From Methanobacterium sp. Maddingley MBC34 (lineage in GTDB: Archaea; Methanobacteriota; Methanobacteria; Methanobacteriales; Methanobacteriaceae): a stretch of 64,000 nt of DNA. The stretch spans positions 16,571 to 80,570 of the forward strand of contig AMGN01000005.1 of the NCBI GenBank assembly GCA_000309865.1. The letters run 5' to 3'. The notes beneath the pieces are model-generated. The model saw nothing but the letters and a program-made list of their open reading frames with translations. It searched no databases and was not told where the DNA came from. Positions 1-17,075 of the stretch are shown here, piece by piece; positions within the stretch are counted from its first letter, which is position 1, and each line of letters begins with the position of its first letter. A program made the translations under genes and the position numbers.

Positions 1-411
1 TGAGTTATATCCAATCATACTTTCTTCAATGTAAGGTTCTGCGATTATCAAATGAAAAAACCCATTTTTAGCGAACATTTGCAAATCTGCAGTTGAGGGA
101 GATGCACTGGGCCCGGGATGGCTGTGCACTGAGCCTAAGGTACCGGTGGATATAGGAATCATAAAAGTATTTATAACTGCCCCTTGATGGGATGTTTCAC
201 CAGCTGAAAAGACCAGGCCATCTATGTGCAGGATTTCATCTTTGATCTTCCCCTCTAACATGGCTACAAATTCAAAGGGATGAGCTTGTCTGGCGATCTG
301 GATTATTTCTTCCACAACTTCCCGGTCGATAATGATTTCATGGAAATGTTTATCTTTATTTCCCAGGACATGCCCCATGATTTTGTCCATCCATGTTTCT
401 TTTTCAGTCAT
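1..411 (-). CDS. JAMM/MPN-domain metalloprotease (Mov34/PAD-1 family), C-terminus cut by window edge
   Basis: Zn-dependent JAMM peptidases of this family act in archaea as isopeptidases on ubiquitin-like SAMP conjugates or have unknown targets. I translated the frame by hand: 137 residues are visible and it runs off the left edge without a stop. The JAMM signature is complete: Glu47, then His96-x-His98, ten residues, then Asp109 ([14 protein letters not shown]). The ATG at 409-411 is the first usable start; no strong Shine-Dalgarno site precedes it. A SAMP-like protein lies at 53166 in the same window, which makes a SAMP-removing role conceivable, but that is inference. Family assignment is firm; the substrate is unknown. 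Confidence 0.85.
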   Translation of the reverse strand, partial: MTEKETWMDKIMGHVLGNKDKHFHEIIIDREVVEEIIQIARQAHPFEFVAMLEGKIKDEILHIDGLVFSAGETSHQGAVINTFMIPISTGTLGSVHSHPGPSASPSTADLQMFAKNGFFHLIIAEPYIEESMIGYNS

Positions 412-456
412 AATGGATCATTTTTTTTTAACTGTTCAAATCTCAATTTAATATAT

Positions 457-525
457 TTTGATTGAATACGTTTATTAGGAATATTTGATTGAACACATTT
501 ATTATTTGATTGAATACGTTGTTAT
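457..525. repeat. Three short direct repeats upstream of the JAMM gene
   Basis: Three near-identical copies of TTTGATTGAAYACRTTTA begin at 457, 484 and 505, spaced 27 and 21 nt. They lie 45-115 nt upstream of the JAMM start, where operators could sit. A second small pair, CTTCTATCAATG, follows in the same gap. They could be binding sites or slippage duplications; the sequence alone does not decide. Confidence 0.6.
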
Positions 526-650
526 GAATTGAATTTCTTCTATCAATGTGACTATAAATCCTTCTATCAATGCTTTTATACTTTGAGTCTCATTATAAAA
601 GTCTAATAATTATAAATAGCGGATTAATTTCTTTTTGATTAAGTATTAAA

Positions 651-1397
651 TCATTTTAACAGTGAATTAGTCCTGAAAAACTCCTCATCAAAGAGTGGAA
701 GATCCCAATCAATGAATATCTTCTTCCGATGGGATGTGACTTTTTCCTGGGTCAGTGGGTTTAAACCCTCGGTTTCAAAATTTTTTTTGTAGATTCCCAC
801 CCCTCTTCTCTGCCAGGCTGGCATCTCCGTTAGTTTAATACCTTTTTCGAAAAGCAGATCATGTAACTGGCTGCTCTTCTTTTTATGGAGGACCGCCATG
901 GATTCTTCCTTAGAATGGTCTTCCCGTAATGTCCAGTAGGAGTATCCGTTCAAACAGTTCCTCCAGGATTCCATCTGCCTCCACTGAAAGTACTCCACAA
1001 CTTTCTCCCGGGACAAAGGGATCACTCTTGAATCAAAGGAAATAGGATTGGCATCCTTAATTCTTTCCCGGAATTCATCCTGTTCCATGATCCTACGGGT
1101 GAATGCTCCGCTTAAAAAACTGGCCAGAACTGAATCCAGCTTTTCTACCCTCCCTGCAAAGGGTATCTCTCCCATAAGCAGACTTACCTCATCTGAAAAG
1201 GCATATAAAAATAGAGGACTAAATTCCCTGAAGAGTTGGCAGGTCGAATCTGCAAGAACTTTAACAAATTCAAGGTCGTATGGTTTGTCAAACTCCAGTT
1301 TACGGGATAATTGTGAAAAATTTCTACCATCAAGTCGAACTACAATGGGTGAAGTGCAGGGGACCTTTAAACTGGAAAATATTTCACATTCTTTCAT
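651..1397 (-). CDS. tRNA(His) guanylyltransferase-like protein (Thg1/TLP family)
   Basis: Thg1-like proteins add nucleotides in the 3'-to-5' direction, either G-1 on tRNA-His or in repair of 5'-truncated tRNAs. The 248-residue product has the family's N-terminal palm motifs: VVRLDGRNF with Asp23, and AFSDEVS with Asp69-Glu70, which are the two-metal carboxylates. Length fits archaeal members. The ATG at 1397 is used; a TATA-like CATATATAAAT (plus-strand about 1440-1450) sits at the right distance for a short 5' leader. It is a single-gene unit with large flanking gaps. The tRNA substrate cannot be read from sequence. Confidence 0.85.
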   Translation of the reverse strand: MKECEIFSSLKVPCTSPIVVRLDGRNFSQLSRKLEFDKPYDLEFVKVLADSTCQLFREFSPLFLYAFSDEVSLLMGEIPFAGRVEKLDSVLASFLSGAFTRRIMEQDEFRERIKDANPISFDSRVIPLSREKVVEYFQWRQMESWRNCLNGYSYWTLREDHSKEESMAVLHKKKSSQLHDLLFEKGIKLTEMPAWQRRGVGIYKKNFETEGLNPLTQEKVTSHRKKIFIDWDLPLFDEEFFRTNSLLK

Positions 1398-1645
1398 GTA
1401 ATCAGCGTTAAATCCTTTTTTATCCGAAATATTTTTTTATTTATATATGGATATGATTTTGGTTATGGATCTGACTTTGGGTAAAAAGTAACAGATCCTA
1501 TTAAAATTATTATATTAATTATTAATGAAGGTATTGATGCCTGAATAAGTTGAGTACATCATTGGATAGTGATCTGTATTTACTATAATAAAAATAGATT
1601 TTTATAAAAATTTTGTATAAAACCAATTTTATAAAAAAAATGAAT

Positions 1646-2410
<765 letters not shown>

Positions 2411-2416
2411 CTAGAT

Positions 2417-2746
<330 letters not shown>

Positions 2747-3179
2747 ATTTCCACCTCTCTTTTTTTGGCACATGCCCCTGTCTATCAAACTCATCTTAAT
2801 ACATCTCAGGGTGTACCGTTAACTAAATTAAATTAAACCCTTCCCTGTACTTAAATATTTCGAAATAAGAGGGTTTTGTCAGATAAATTTAGGGCAACAC
2901 CTAAATCCCCGGGTCTTCCAAGATTATTATTCAACATCATCATGAGATATGGATCATAGATTAACCCAAAGCAAATTATAAATTAACCAGAACTAGGAGA
3001 ACTACATTTAACTTAGTGAAAAATTAAATCATTATTCCATGGTAATGTTTAAGATTGGATAATAATCTGATAAACTAAATTATCTGATAAATTAAGGAAT
3101 TGTAGTTTTAAGAATGGAATTGTAGTTTTAAGAAGATTTTAACTAAAAAGAATTCTATTGATAATATTTAGGTGCTCTA
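2747..3179. other. Intergenic region between divergent genes
   Basis: No coding frame is supported. The left part holds the probable promoter of the PRC-barrel/aspartate dehydrogenase pair on the minus strand. The right part is AT-rich and ends in a tandem duplication (separate entry) shortly before the tRNA-binding-protein gene, whose AGGTG ribosome-binding site is at about 3170. Confidence 0.6.
3096..3134. repeat. Perfect tandem duplication, 20-nt period
   Basis: GGAATTGTAGTTTTAAGAA occurs at 3096-3114 and again at 3116-3134 with one base between. It lies in the 5' region of the gene at 3180, so it may fall in the leader. Two identical copies suggest a recent slippage event or a doubled operator. 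Confidence 0.75.
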
Positions 3180-3902
<723 letters not shown>

Positions 3903-4011
3903 TTTGTTTATTTATTTTTTAATTTTTCTTTATATTTTCTTTTTACTCAATCCTAACTTTTTTTTAGTTAATCCTAAAATGATATTTGGCAGATTAACAC
4001 TATCTATGGGA

Positions 4012-5418
4012 TTAACCAATAACCACCATCTTACTACGTGTCATGTCTTCCACAGCATATTTAACTCCCTCTTTACCAATTCCACTCATTTTAAACCCTC
4101 CAAAGGGCATGTTATCTGTTCGGAATGTGGATTGTTTATTTATGAGCACAGAACCTGCTTCTATTTCTCGCACTGCTTTTTTGGCGCTTTCTATACTACG
4201 TGTAAAAACACCGGCCTGTAATCCATAGTTAGTGCTGTTAGCCACTTTAATAGCTTCATCCAGACTTTTAACCCTTATAATGGGTGAAATTGGTCCGAAT
4301 GTTTCTTTTTGAACCAGCTCCATCTCTTTATGCACATGATCAAGTACGGTGGCATCAAAAAAAGCACCTTTCCTTTTACCACCACAGAGAAGCTGGGCAC
4401 CATTTGCGATGGCATCATTAACCACCTGTTCCACATGAATGGCAGCATCTTCATCAATCATGGGGCCCATCTCGGTTTCCGGATTTAGGGGGTCTCCTAC
4501 TTTCAGCTTTTTAGTGTGGGATACCAGCTGATCTATGAACTGGTCAGCAACTTTTTCATGGACGATAATCCGTTTAACTGCAATACAAACCTGTCCTGCA
4601 TTGAGGTAGGAACCACTTACTGTTCCCATGACAGCAGCGTCCAGATCTGCATCATCTAAAACCAGGAGCGGATCATTTCCTCCCAACTCTAGGGTTAACT
4701 TTTTCATTCCTGCTTTACTGGCAATTGAAAGCCCGGTGGGCACACTGCCAGTGAAAGATATCTTATTAACCAGTTTGCTGGTCACTATTTCATCCCCTAA
4801 AACACTACCACTGCCGGTGATGGTATTCACAGCCCCAGGGGGCAGATGTCTTTCCATGATCTGTGCCATTTTAAGTGCAGCCAGGGGGGCTTTGGTGGAA
4901 GGTTTAAAAACCACAGTGTTTTTAGCAGCCAGAGCAGGGGCTATTTTATGAATGGCCAGGTTCACGGGGTAATTGAATGGGGTGATGGCTGCAACTACTC
5001 CTAAAGGAATCTTTACTGTAAATCCAAATGCACTCTTACCTGCAATGGCGGCATCCATGGGAATAGTTTCGCCATGTATCCTTTTGGATTCCTCGGCAGC
5101 CATTAGTAAGGTTTGCAGGGATCGGTCCATTTCTACCTTAGACTCACGTATGGGTTTGCCTGTTTCAAGAGTGATAAGTTTGGATATTTCCTGGTGTTTT
5201 TCCTTTAACTCCTGGTGGATGTCGTAGAGGATGCGGGATAGTTTACGGGAAGACATTTCCTTCATGAATTTTTTTGCTTTACTAGCAGCATCAATAGCAT
5301 CACGTGCATCTTTACTATCCCCCATTGGAACATGATCCACAATCTGGTTGTTGAAAGGATTTATAACGTCAATTTTATCTTTTTTATCAATCAAATCCCC
5401 GTTTATCAGCATTTTCAT
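4012..5418 (-). CDS. NAD(P)-dependent aldehyde dehydrogenase, lactaldehyde dehydrogenase type
   Basis: This 468-residue ALDH-superfamily enzyme resembles the methanogen lactaldehyde dehydrogenase (MJ1411 type) that makes L-lactate for the coenzyme F420 side chain. Catalytic residues are intact: Asn148 (PFNYP), Glu244 (LELGGNDP) and Cys278 (GQVCIAVKR); the FTGS cofactor loop is at about 222-225. Length is normal. An ATG with a GGAGGTAAAG ribosome-binding site begins the frame. The next gene leftwards runs convergently. Substrate assignment rests on family knowledge; other short aldehydes such as glyceraldehyde cannot be excluded. Confidence 0.8.
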   Translation of the reverse strand: MKMLINGDLIDKKDKIDVINPFNNQIVDHVPMGDSKDARDAIDAASKAKKFMKEMSSRKLSRILYDIHQELKEKHQEISKLITLETGKPIRESKVEMDRSLQTLLMAAEESKRIHGETIPMDAAIAGKSAFGFTVKIPLGVVAAITPFNYPVNLAIHKIAPALAAKNTVVFKPSTKAPLAALKMAQIMERHLPPGAVNTITGSGSVLGDEIVTSKLVNKISFTGSVPTGLSIASKAGMKKLTLELGGNDPLLVLDDADLDAAVMGTVSGSYLNAGQVCIAVKRIIVHEKVADQFIDQLVSHTKKLKVGDPLNPETEMGPMIDEDAAIHVEQVVNDAIANGAQLLCGGKRKGAFFDATVLDHVHKEMELVQKETFGPISPIIRVKSLDEAIKVANSTNYGLQAGVFTRSIESAKKAVREIEAGSVLINKQSTFRTDNMPFGGFKMSGIGKEGVKYAVEDMTRSKMVVIG

Positions 5419-5548
5419 ATCTTTACCTCCTTAGACTGGAATTAAGCAACTCTTTAAAAAATAAAATGTAATGCATGATAAAATCCATAAGAGTTTTGAA
5501 GTAGTATTTTTTCATCTATCCAAATAAGTTTTAAAAAAAGATTTATTA

Positions 5549-5761
5549 TTAGCTTTTTAAGCTATTGTTTATTTCTGTAAGGTTGCCGTTGACACTGCTC
5601 ATTTCACTACCATTACTTAGTTCAGCACCCATATCTCTAACGTAGTTTCGGTAGATAATGATTGCCACTAGGACAATTACTATGATGCCTCCAAATATTA
5701 ATATATATTCAGCAGCAGTCTGGGCTGATTCATCCTCTATTATTCCCATATCTTTCATCAT
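5549..5761 (-). CDS. Class III signal peptide pilin (DUF361-type archaeal type IV pilin)
   Basis: A 70-residue pilin precursor. After a short acidic leader comes the class III processing site A13/Q14 (ESAQTAAEY), expected to be cut by an EppA-like prepilin peptidase, followed directly by a hydrophobic segment (about residues 19-42) that forms the pilus core helix. The hydrophilic tail is only about 25 residues, so this is a minimal pilin. A GGAGTG ribosome-binding site precedes the ATG. It lies 13 bases downstream of a TadC-like membrane protein, so the pair is probably cotranscribed as part of a pilus assembly system. No EppA gene is visible here. Confidence 0.85.
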   Translation of the reverse strand: MMKDMGIIEDESAQTAAEYILIFGGIIVIVLVAIIIYRNYVRDMGAELSNGSEMSSVNGNLTEINNSLKS

Positions 5762-5774
5762 AATAACACTCCCA

Positions 5775-6713
5775 TTATACTGTCACTCCCAGAAGGGATG
5801 GTCCAAATGTTTTTATTACATAAAATATTCCGTAAGCGACTGGGACCAGTGCCAGAGAAAATTTGACTCCTTTTTTTGCGCTGCCGTAGAGTACAATTCC
5901 AATTAATAGACCGGCAATTATGGAGTGGATGATAATGTATCCTGCGGATGCGATATTAGCAGCACCCAGAATGGGGTTGGTTTTTCCCACGGATTCAATG
6001 AAAGATGAGTAAGTCATGGCCATGCCCAGTGCAAATGGAGCGGCAATTACAGCAGCGATTAACAGGAACATTACTGACATCATAACGTTGGCTCTTCTTT
6101 CTCGTTGTAGTGCCAGAACAGCTCTTAAATCTTCTGCAACTGTTTCAATAACATCTGCAAGGCTACCACCAACTCTCCTACCCTCAATAATCATTCTGAA
6201 TGTTCTATCCAGTGTTTTAGATTTTAAACGTTCACCCATTCCCAGAAGAGCGTCTTCAAAGGTGCTTCCTATTTTTATCTCAATTACTGCTCTTTTAAGT
6301 TCATCAGTTAAAGGACCTTCTCCATGTTTGGATATGTCCTCCATGGCAGTTTCCACACCCACCCCTGATCTCAAGAGTGAGGCGATCTGTCTTAGAAAGT
6401 CAGGAGTACCCTGTTCAATGGAATCAACTCTTCTTTCCATCATGAAAAAAATCCAAATAAAAATAAGGGCTCCAGGAGCAATCAAACCGAGAATAAAACC
6501 GATTAATGGATTTACACCCAGTAAAATAAATGCTATAAGGGCGATGAGGCCCAGTAATATTCCCGCACCAAAAATCAGGGTTAAAAGATCAGATGCCTTA
6601 ACATACATCCCTGAACGAATCAGAATTTCCTGCATTCGAACCAGGTATTTGTCTGGGAAAATATTATCAATACTGTTTGATATGGGGGAAAGTGCAGAAG
6701 GTATGATGGCCAT
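5775..6713 (-). CDS. Type II secretion system F-domain (TadC/PilC-like) membrane protein
   Basis: Platform protein of a type IV pilus-like assembly machine. The 312-residue protein has a T2SSF domain: [23 protein letters not shown] at about 102-124 and GGSLADVI near 181 are the usual cytoplasmic motifs. It has two N-terminal and about three C-terminal hydrophobic segments. It sits directly upstream of the class III pilin. A second F-domain protein lies at 17076 next to the assembly ATPase; the two paralogues resemble the TadB/TadC pairing but are about 11 kb apart and on opposite strands. Confidence 0.85.
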   Translation of the reverse strand: MAIIPSALSPISNSIDNIFPDKYLVRMQEILIRSGMYVKASDLLTLIFGAGILLGLIALIAFILLGVNPLIGFILGLIAPGALIFIWIFFMMERRVDSIEQGTPDFLRQIASLLRSGVGVETAMEDISKHGEGPLTDELKRAVIEIKIGSTFEDALLGMGERLKSKTLDRTFRMIIEGRRVGGSLADVIETVAEDLRAVLALQRERRANVMMSVMFLLIAAVIAAPFALGMAMTYSSFIESVGKTNPILGAANIASAGYIIIHSIIAGLLIGIVLYGSAKKGVKFSLALVPVAYGIFYVIKTFGPSLLGVTV

Positions 6714-6887
6714 TTTCTCACCTTTATTATTATGCTGGTATATTTGTATGGCTTTATTAGTATATTATTATCCTGTATATAATATATTATGTTCTAATCT
6801 ATCTTATACATAATGATATTATACCATTACCATATTTTTTACAGTTCCATTTGTAATTGACTAAATTGGAAAAATCTTCGGTGTTTT

Positions 6888-7892
6888 TCAAGCGAAAATT
6901 TTCCGGGGGTGGCTGGTTAAAACCTTAGCCCTGTTTTTGATGAGTACCATGTCTTCAATTCTGACTCCAAATTTTCCTTCAAGGTATATTCCGGGTTCAA
7001 CAGTGACTATCATTCCTTTCATGAGTTTTTCATCACTTTTGGAGGATAATGATGGTTTTTCATGGATTTCCAAACCCACTCCATGTCCTGTAGAATGGAT
7101 GAAATTGTCTCCGTAACCATAGTCTTCAATAACATTCCGGGCCACTTTATCAATATAGGATGCTTTCACACCAGGTTTGATGGTTTCTATGGCCTTTTTT
7201 TGGGCTTCCAGGACTATGGAAAGAATTTCTTCCTCTTCTTCACTTTTGATTATGGTCCTGGTGATATCAGATGCATAATTCTGGTATAATGCACCCCAGT
7301 CTATCATTATCGGGCTTTCCAACTTTTGGGATGTAGTGGTAGCATGAGGAAGGCTTGATCTTGATCCGGAGGCCACAATAGTTTCAAATGAAGGTCTTAA
7401 AGAACCTGCAGATCGCATGTTATATTCCAGTTGTGCTGCCAGGTTATCTTCACTCACTGAAAAATCCAAATCTTTAAAGGAATCTTCAGCAATCTTAATG
7501 GCCCCTTCAATTTTTTTAACTTCAGGGGGCGATTTGATTGCGCGGAACTGCTCAATAAATTCAGTGAGTTCCACCTGAAAATCCCCACATAATTTTTGGT
7601 AGGTTCCCACAGTCATGGAATGTTCAACACCTACCTTTTCAGGGTGACTTTCTTTTAATGTTTTTTTAAGTTCATCCAGGGATTTGAATTCATCCACAGG
7701 GAGGTGTGATTTTTGACTGGCTTCCTCCAAGTCTAATTTTGAGGATAAAAGTACTGGTTCTTCTTTTAATATTAAAACTGCGATGCTTGAAGGTTTAAAA
7801 CCGGTTAAATAAGCTATATTTTCTGGTTTCAAGATAATTGCTGAGTTCAAATTATCCTGATTCATTTTTTCTATTATTTCATCTATTTTCAT
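6888..7892 (-). CDS. M24-family aminopeptidase (Xaa-Pro peptidase type)
   Basis: Cleaves N-terminal Xaa-Pro bonds or a similar peptide bond using two metals. The 334-residue protein has an N-terminal creatinase-like domain (about 1-120) and a C-terminal pita-bread domain. All five metal ligands appear in context: Asp in IDWGALY, Asp in YASDITRT, His in [12 protein letters not shown], Glu in TVEPGIY and Glu in GVRIEDM. An AGGTTAG ribosome-binding site supports the ATG at 7892. It is a monocistronic unit between a pilus gene pair and a HIT protein. A housekeeping role in peptide turnover is likely. Confidence 0.88.
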   Translation of the reverse strand: MKIDEIIEKMNQDNLNSAIILKPENIAYLTGFKPSSIAVLILKEEPVLLSSKLDLEEASQKSHLPVDEFKSLDELKKTLKESHPEKVGVEHSMTVGTYQKLCGDFQVELTEFIEQFRAIKSPPEVKKIEGAIKIAEDSFKDLDFSVSEDNLAAQLEYNMRSAGSLRPSFETIVASGSRSSLPHATTTSQKLESPIMIDWGALYQNYASDITRTIIKSEEEEEILSIVLEAQKKAIETIKPGVKASYIDKVARNVIEDYGYGDNFIHSTGHGVGLEIHEKPSLSSKSDEKLMKGMIVTVEPGIYLEGKFGVRIEDMVLIKNRAKVLTSHPRKIFA

Positions 7893-7973
7893 AGGCTAAC
7901 CTTGCAAATGGTTCGTACTAATAAAAAAATATTATAGATATTATCATATGAAAATTAATTGGACACTACTTAC

Positions 7974-8055
7974 TTTTATTCACTATTTAACTGGATTATT
8001 ATCCAATTTTTATCAAATAATTATGGATTATACCTTTTTATTCACTATTTAACTG
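7974..8055. repeat. 20-nt direct repeat between M24 peptidase and HIT genes
   Basis: TTTTATTCACTATTTAACTG occurs at 7974-7993 and 8036-8055, identical in both copies and 62 nt apart. The gap lies upstream of the M24 gene and downstream of the HIT gene (both minus strand), so the copies could mark an operator or a transcript 3' end. Confidence 0.7.
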
Positions 8056-8067
8056 TTATGCTAATTT

Positions 8068-8532
8068 TTATTCAATGTTATCTTTAATTTTTAGAGCAAG
8101 TTTTTCCATGACTTTCACTGGAATTTCTCTTTTTTCAGGAAGGGGAATATATCCAAAATCAGGGTCATGGAAACTGATCCCCTCAAAATCCACTGGGTTC
8201 TGGTAACGGGGTATGAAATGCCAGTGAACCTCAGGATTGGGATTTTCATTCCTGAAAACTGAGTTTTTAAAACAGCTCCAGTTAAAGAGGGTGGGCTGGA
8301 ATATTTTTTCCAGGGATTTTTCCAGTTTCTGCACCACCAATGCAAAATCAAGCCATTCTTCATTATTTACCTGGGAAAGATCTCTGCAACGCCTTTTAAG
8401 AACCACCACACAGGTTCCCAGATAACGTTGGCTTGGTGCTAGATATACGTTCCAGTGGATAGTCTCCCATATTAGTTTCCCGTATCCTCCAGCTATTTGA
8501 CAGTATTCGCAAGTTGAATTCGTGGAAATCAC
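8068..8532 (-). CDS. HIT-family (histidine triad-like) nucleotide-binding protein
   Basis: HIT proteins hydrolyse or transfer nucleotidyl groups, for example on diadenosine tetraphosphate. The 154-residue product has a CEYC pair near the N-terminus and a HIT-like core ending in [11 protein letters not shown]. Only the second and third triad histidines are present; the first is Glu. This variant may be typical of its subfamily. The frame opens with GTG at 8532. This GTG overlaps GGTGAT and lies only a few bases from the predicted transcription start, so the mRNA may be effectively leaderless. Confidence 0.75.
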   Translation of the reverse strand: MISTNSTCEYCQIAGGYGKLIWETIHWNVYLAPSQRYLGTCVVVLKRRCRDLSQVNNEEWLDFALVVQKLEKSLEKIFQPTLFNWSCFKNSVFRNENPNPEVHWHFIPRYQNPVDFEGISFHDPDFGYIPLPEKREIPVKVMEKLALKIKDNIE

Positions 8533-8560
8533 CGCTAATGGATCGTATGCTGTTGATGAT

Positions 8561-8569
8561 CTATTTATA
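8561..8569 (-). promoter_or_regulatory. TATA box for the HIT gene (near-leaderless)
   Basis: TATAAATAG on the minus strand, centred about 33 nt upstream of the GTG start at 8532. With the usual archaeal spacing of about 25 nt the transcript would begin within about 8 nt of the start codon. Confidence 0.5.
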
Positions 8570-8961
8570 CAAAATTATCTACTTAAACAAATAGACATTA
8601 ACATAAAATTGAGAAATATTAAATTTGATATGCAAACGTCTAATTTAGTAATATTATTCTTGAAATTATTTAAATAATCTTCTAATAATTCTTTAATTTT
8701 AAATAATCCTTTAAAAATTCTTTAGTAATCATTATAATTAATTCGTGAGGGGTCATTGGAATATAGGGATAATTATCTAATTATGTAAGTGGGATTGATT
8801 AAGCTTTTATGAATTGATTAGGCTACTAATTATAATAAATAAAATGAATTACCTTTCTTATTTCATTAATTAATGAAATCCTTTGATTTTTATTAATACT
8901 CTTGATCCTCACAAATACCCTCATATCACCTGGTATCAACATATTTATGATTGACAAATCA

Positions 8962-8970
8962 TTTATAAAT
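8962..8970 (+). promoter_or_regulatory. TATA box for the site-2 protease gene (likely leaderless)
   Basis: TTTATAAAT is centred about 28 nt before the ATG at 8994. Transcription should start within a few bases of the ATG. The only GGAGAGG is about 20 nt upstream of the start codon, too far to act as a normal ribosome-binding site. Confidence 0.5.
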
Positions 8971-8990
8971 GAGGAGAGGTTCTTTAATAT

Positions 8991-9599
<609 letters not shown>

Positions 9600-9669
9600 G
9601 TGAGATTAACGATATTATTAATAGTAACGTCATTAATTACTTGCTGATGTTCTAAGTAAAAGGATTAAC

Positions 9670-10863
9670 ATGTTTAAAGAAGTTCCAGTAAAATACTTCG
9701 GAGGCACCCACCGTTGCCGTGACCCTACCGAAACCATAGAAAAGGTGGAGGGCAAGCTTTCTGTTGCTGGAGTTACCAGAATAGCTGAAATAACCCATCT
9801 GGATCGTATTGGAATACCGGTCTATTCTGCAATCCGCCCCGGTGCTGCAGAGGGTGCGGTAAGTATTTACGCTGGAAAAGGGGCTACTAAGCCACAGGCC
9901 AAGGCTTCGGCAATGATGGAAGCATTTGAAAGGTATTCCGCTGAACAGCAGGAATCTGATAATGAAAAAGTTATTTGTGGTTCTTTTAATGAAATGGGGG
10001 AATGTATAGATCCATTATCATTGATATTACCTGCCAATGCCTCAGATGCAGCTAAAACTGATATTGATTGGGTAATGGCGGTTGATGCGGGTAATGACCA
10101 GGAGTGTTTGGTACCGGCCAATGCGGTTTACCATCCCTACCAGCCAACCAATGGAAGTTTTCTTTTCAAATCCAGTACCAATGGCCTGGCATCAGGGAAC
10201 GTTATAGAAGAAGCAGTTTTCCATGGTATAACCGAAGTGGTGGAAAGAGATGCCTGGAGTATCTTCGAAGCCCTGCGCCAGCCAAAAATGGAAGTGGACT
10301 GTGAAGGCACTGATAATCCGTTAATAAAGGATATTTTATCAAAATTCCAGAAAGCAGGGGTGGAAGTTAAACTGGTTGATCTCACTGCTGATGTGGAAAT
10401 AACCACCATGGCTGCAGTATCAGATGACACCGTACTCAAGGACCCGGCACTTTTAACGCTGGGTGTGGGAACTCATCTTGACCCTGAAGTTGCAGCTCTT
10501 CGGGCCTTAACTGAGGTAGCTCAAAGCAGAGCTACTCAGATCCATGGTACACGCGAAGACACCACCCGGGCAGTGTTCATGCGTAAGGCAGGATATGAGC
10601 GTATGAAACGGATTAACAAACACTGGTTCGGAAAATTCCAGGGCACCATAAATATTTCGGATATTAAAAACAGGGCTAAAAAGTCCTTTAAAGATGATAT
10701 TGAAACTTCCCTGAAACTTCTGGATAAATGTGGTTTTGGTGATGTGTTATACACAGACCTCACTCGACCAGAAATCCAAATTCCAGTAGTGAGGGTTGTT
10801 ATTCCTGGAATGGAAGTTTATTCAGTTGATGCAGAAAGAGTTGGGAAAAGACTTAGACAGTGA
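9670..10863 (+). CDS. YcaO-domain protein, methanogenesis marker 1 (McrA-glycine thioamidation type)
   Basis: In methanogens a YcaO protein with TfuA converts the backbone amide of a glycine in McrA (methyl-coenzyme M reductase alpha) to a thioamide, using ATP. The 397-residue product has the YcaO ATP-binding signatures: [19 protein letters not shown] (about residues 73-91) and, further on, [16 protein letters not shown]. Length and the N-terminal [12 protein letters not shown] match the methanogen marker family as I know it. No tfuA or mcr gene is next to it. The upstream neighbour is the S2P protease, the downstream one Pth2. Confidence in the family is high; the McrA role is by family. Confidence 0.88.
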   Translation: MFKEVPVKYFGGTHRCRDPTETIEKVEGKLSVAGVTRIAEITHLDRIGIPVYSAIRPGAAEGAVSIYAGKGATKPQAKASAMMEAFERYSAEQQESDNEKVICGSFNEMGECIDPLSLILPANASDAAKTDIDWVMAVDAGNDQECLVPANAVYHPYQPTNGSFLFKSSTNGLASGNVIEEAVFHGITEVVERDAWSIFEALRQPKMEVDCEGTDNPLIKDILSKFQKAGVEVKLVDLTADVEITTMAAVSDDTVLKDPALLTLGVGTHLDPEVAALRALTEVAQSRATQIHGTREDTTRAVFMRKAGYERMKRINKHWFGKFQGTINISDIKNRAKKSFKDDIETSLKLLDKCGFGDVLYTDLTRPEIQIPVVRVVIPGMEVYSVDAERVGKRLRQ

Positions 10864-11027
10864 ATGACTTAATTATGATTGTTAAGGGATGGAATTTGGG
10901 TTGAGGTGGAACTGAAGTTATAGGTAGTTTAAGTATACCAATAGATTAGCTTAAATTGCTAAAAGATTAATTGCTTAACTTGATAAAAGGATTTAAGATA
11001 ATATTCTTTTTTATTTGGTGAAATAAA

Positions 11028-11369
<342 letters not shown>

Positions 11370-11448
11370 AATTGTATAATACTGTATATTCAAATTGGAT
11401 GTATTTATGATTGTATTTGTGGTTATAACATATTCTAAGGAGCTTGTA

Positions 11449-12257
<809 letters not shown>

Positions 12258-12483
12258 ATTATCAGGGACTAATTAAAGGATCATAAAATCTTGAAAAGGA
12301 CCAAATCCTTAAAATATCCTTAAATATGCATCCTTTGGATATATCTTCATTAATCTAAAAAAATCTAATTTTACTGACCTTTACAGATTAGTGAACTTTG
12401 TGCAGATTAAAACATAAAATTTTTAATGGAATAAATCTAGAGATTTCACATCCCTGGAATTTCAATTAATTGGAGGAATTAAG

Positions 12484-12753
12484 ATGGGAGAAGTAGTTGC
12501 AACCATAAAATTAATGCCAGAAAGTCCTGAAGTGGATCTTGCCCAGTTAAAGGAAAAAGTTTCTCAATCAATACCTGAAGGAACAGAACTTCACAAAATT
12601 GAAGAAGAACCAATAGCCTTTGGTCTGGTAGCGCTCAATGTAATAGTGGTAGTTGATGATGGTGAAGGTGGAACTGAGAAGGCAGAGGAAATTTTCACCC
12701 AGATCGACGACGTTGCCAGTGTAGAAGTAGTGGACGTACGCAGGTTAATGTAA
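12484..12753 (+). CDS. ef1b: Translation elongation factor 1-beta (aEF-1B)
   Basis: Nucleotide exchange factor that promotes GDP/GTP exchange on EF-1alpha. The 89-residue protein matches the full archaeal length. It starts with the VVATIKLMPESPEVDL strand and carries the EEEPIAFGLVALNVIVVV core and the C-terminal SVEVVDVRRL end. GGAGG lies before the ATG. A strong hairpin terminator follows. In many archaea this gene lies beside the same small zinc-ribbon gene, as here. Confidence 0.95.
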   Translation: MGEVVATIKLMPESPEVDLAQLKEKVSQSIPEGTELHKIEEEPIAFGLVALNVIVVVDDGEGGTEKAEEIFTQIDDVASVEVVDVRRLM

Positions 12754-12770
12754 ATTTATTTTAGAACATA

Positions 12771-12798
12771 TTTTTAGGAAACACATTTTTCCTAAAAA
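12771..12798 (+). terminator. Hairpin terminator after EF-1beta
   Basis: A perfect 11-bp stem (12771-12781 with 12788-12798, arms TTTTTAGGAAA and TTTCCTAAAAA) and a 6-nt loop, followed by a T-rich tract carrying a doubled AAAACTTCTTTTTG. It is well placed, 18 bases after the ef1b stop. Confidence 0.7.
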
Positions 12799-12955
12799 CT
12801 TCTTTTTGCCTGAAAACTTCTTTTTGTTTTCTTAAATATTTTTTAAGCCAATTAGTCATGCTTTTTTTATGTGATACCCAACCAATGAATTTCAGATAAA
12901 TATATTTAATACTATTTTTATAATTAATATTAATAGAATAGTGGGTGTGCGATGA

Positions 12956-14203
12956 GTGTTTGATCTTATATTGGCATGTATAATTGGAGTCTTCTGTGGT
13001 GTTATCACTGGTTTAATTCCAGGAATCCATGTAAACACCGCAGGAGCATTTGTTTTCTCTGCATCACCACTTCTACTGTACTCCTATTCTCCTGAAGTCC
13101 TGGCAGTTTTTTTATTATCCATGTCCATTTCCCACGCCCTTCTAGAATTCATACCTTCCATGTTTCTGGGTGTGCCTGAAGAGGGAACAGTCCTCTCAGT
13201 AATGCCCGGACATCATCTCTTGCTTCAGGGTAGGGGAAAAGAAGCCATACGCCTGGTTTCATTGGGCGGTTTTGGAGCCATGATCATAACCATCCTCCTT
13301 TTACCCCTTTTCATAGTGGGATTACCTCCTTTATATGGATTGTTAAAGCCATATATCTGGATTATTTTATCAGTGACTGTTGTTTACATGTTGATACGCC
13401 TCAGCAGGGACTGGAATTCTTTCATATGGTCTTCAATTCTATTTCTTTTCTCAGGGATCATGGGATGGACCGCCTTGAATTCCCCTTTATCTTCCAGTGT
13501 TTCACTTTTATGTCTGTTTTCAGGCCTTTTTGGGGTAAGCACCCTTCTTCATAGTCTTTCTCAAAAATCTATTTTACCTCCTCAAAACGAGTACCACCAT
13601 TTTGAAGTTGATGAAGATATTATCCGGGGAATATTTGCTGGTGGAATTGCAGGTAGCATTCTGGGATTTCTGCCAGGGATGGGACCTGCCCAGGGAAGTC
13701 TTCTGGCCCAGGAATTAAGTGGTGGTTCAGATAGTGGGAGTGAAAGAGAGGGATTTCTAGTGGCCATGAGTGGGGTTAATGCTTCAGATGCGCTTTTTTC
13801 CCTGATAGCCATTTACTTAATTGGTAACCCCCGCAGTGGAATCGCAGTTTACGTGAACCAGTTACTGCAGGGACTGGACTTCAACCATCTTTTAATCATG
13901 ATCTTCGCGGCTGTAACCGCGGTTTCCATCTCACTGGTGCTCTGTATAAAACTAGGGGACTGGTTCAGCCAGTCCATGCAAAAAATAAATTATGAAAAAC
14001 TATCCTGGGTGGTTATAATCTTTATGAGTTTTCTGGTGGTTCTTTTTGGAGTGATGGAACATTCAAATCTCTTTTTTGTAATGGTGACTTACTTTACCTC
14101 TGTAGCTCTGGGATTACTCCCCCACTACCTGGATATTAACAAATCCAACCTTATGGGTGTGTTAATTGTTCCTGCAATCGTGGTGTACATGGGGATGGGT
14201 TAA
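12956..14203 (+). CDS. TctA-like membrane protein (DUF112, tripartite tricarboxylate transporter permease family)
   Basis: A polytopic membrane protein of 415 residues with about ten hydrophobic segments. The two internally related halves each begin with a family motif: [14 protein letters not shown] near 14-27 and [15 protein letters not shown] near 228-242, as in TctA permeases. No TctB or TctC partner is nearby, which is usual for archaeal members. The start is GTG at 12956; the nearby ATG at 12952 hits a stop after two codons. The transported compound is unknown. It converges with the methyltransferase-like gene 15 bp downstream. Confidence 0.8.
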   Translation: MFDLILACIIGVFCGVITGLIPGIHVNTAGAFVFSASPLLLYSYSPEVLAVFLLSMSISHALLEFIPSMFLGVPEEGTVLSVMPGHHLLLQGRGKEAIRLVSLGGFGAMIITILLLPLFIVGLPPLYGLLKPYIWIILSVTVVYMLIRLSRDWNSFIWSSILFLFSGIMGWTALNSPLSSSVSLLCLFSGLFGVSTLLHSLSQKSILPPQNEYHHFEVDEDIIRGIFAGGIAGSILGFLPGMGPAQGSLLAQELSGGSDSGSEREGFLVAMSGVNASDALFSLIAIYLIGNPRSGIAVYVNQLLQGLDFNHLLIMIFAAVTAVSISLVLCIKLGDWFSQSMQKINYEKLSWVVIIFMSFLVVLFGVMEHSNLFFVMVTYFTSVALGLLPHYLDINKSNLMGVLIVPAIVVYMGMG

Positions 14204-14218
14204 ATGGAATTTAATAAA

Positions 14219-15202
<984 letters not shown>

Positions 15203-15222
15203 ATACTTAAATATTTGATACT

Positions 15223-15231
15223 TTATATAAA
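15223..15231 (-). promoter_or_regulatory. TATA box for the methyltransferase-like gene (leaderless)
   Basis: TTTATATAA on the minus strand is centred about 25 nt upstream of the ATG at 15202, so transcription should begin at or next to the start codon. No ribosome-binding site is visible. Confidence 0.55.
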
Positions 15232-15316
15232 TAATATTAAGCTAATCTAATAATAATAGAATAATTTAATGATCTTGGGTCATATTACCTAAGGGCAGAT
15301 AATCTACCAGTAAATT

Positions 15317-16956
<1,640 letters not shown>

Positions 16957-17075
16957 GATTATTAGATACATATTGAATAGTAGGAATGTATTGAATTAGA
17001 ATTATTAAAGCTTCATTATTAAAAAATGATTTGCTTGTCCTAATATAATACAAAAAAGAGGTTTAGGTGAGATAA

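Noticed and set aside
6016..6813. 265-codon open frame on the plus strand opposite the TadC-like gene
   Set aside because: It is antisense to a conserved gene. Its Ser/Arg/Ile-rich translation mirrors the codon pattern of the real frame. The same applies to other long antisense frames, for example opposite cdhE, por and the surface protein.
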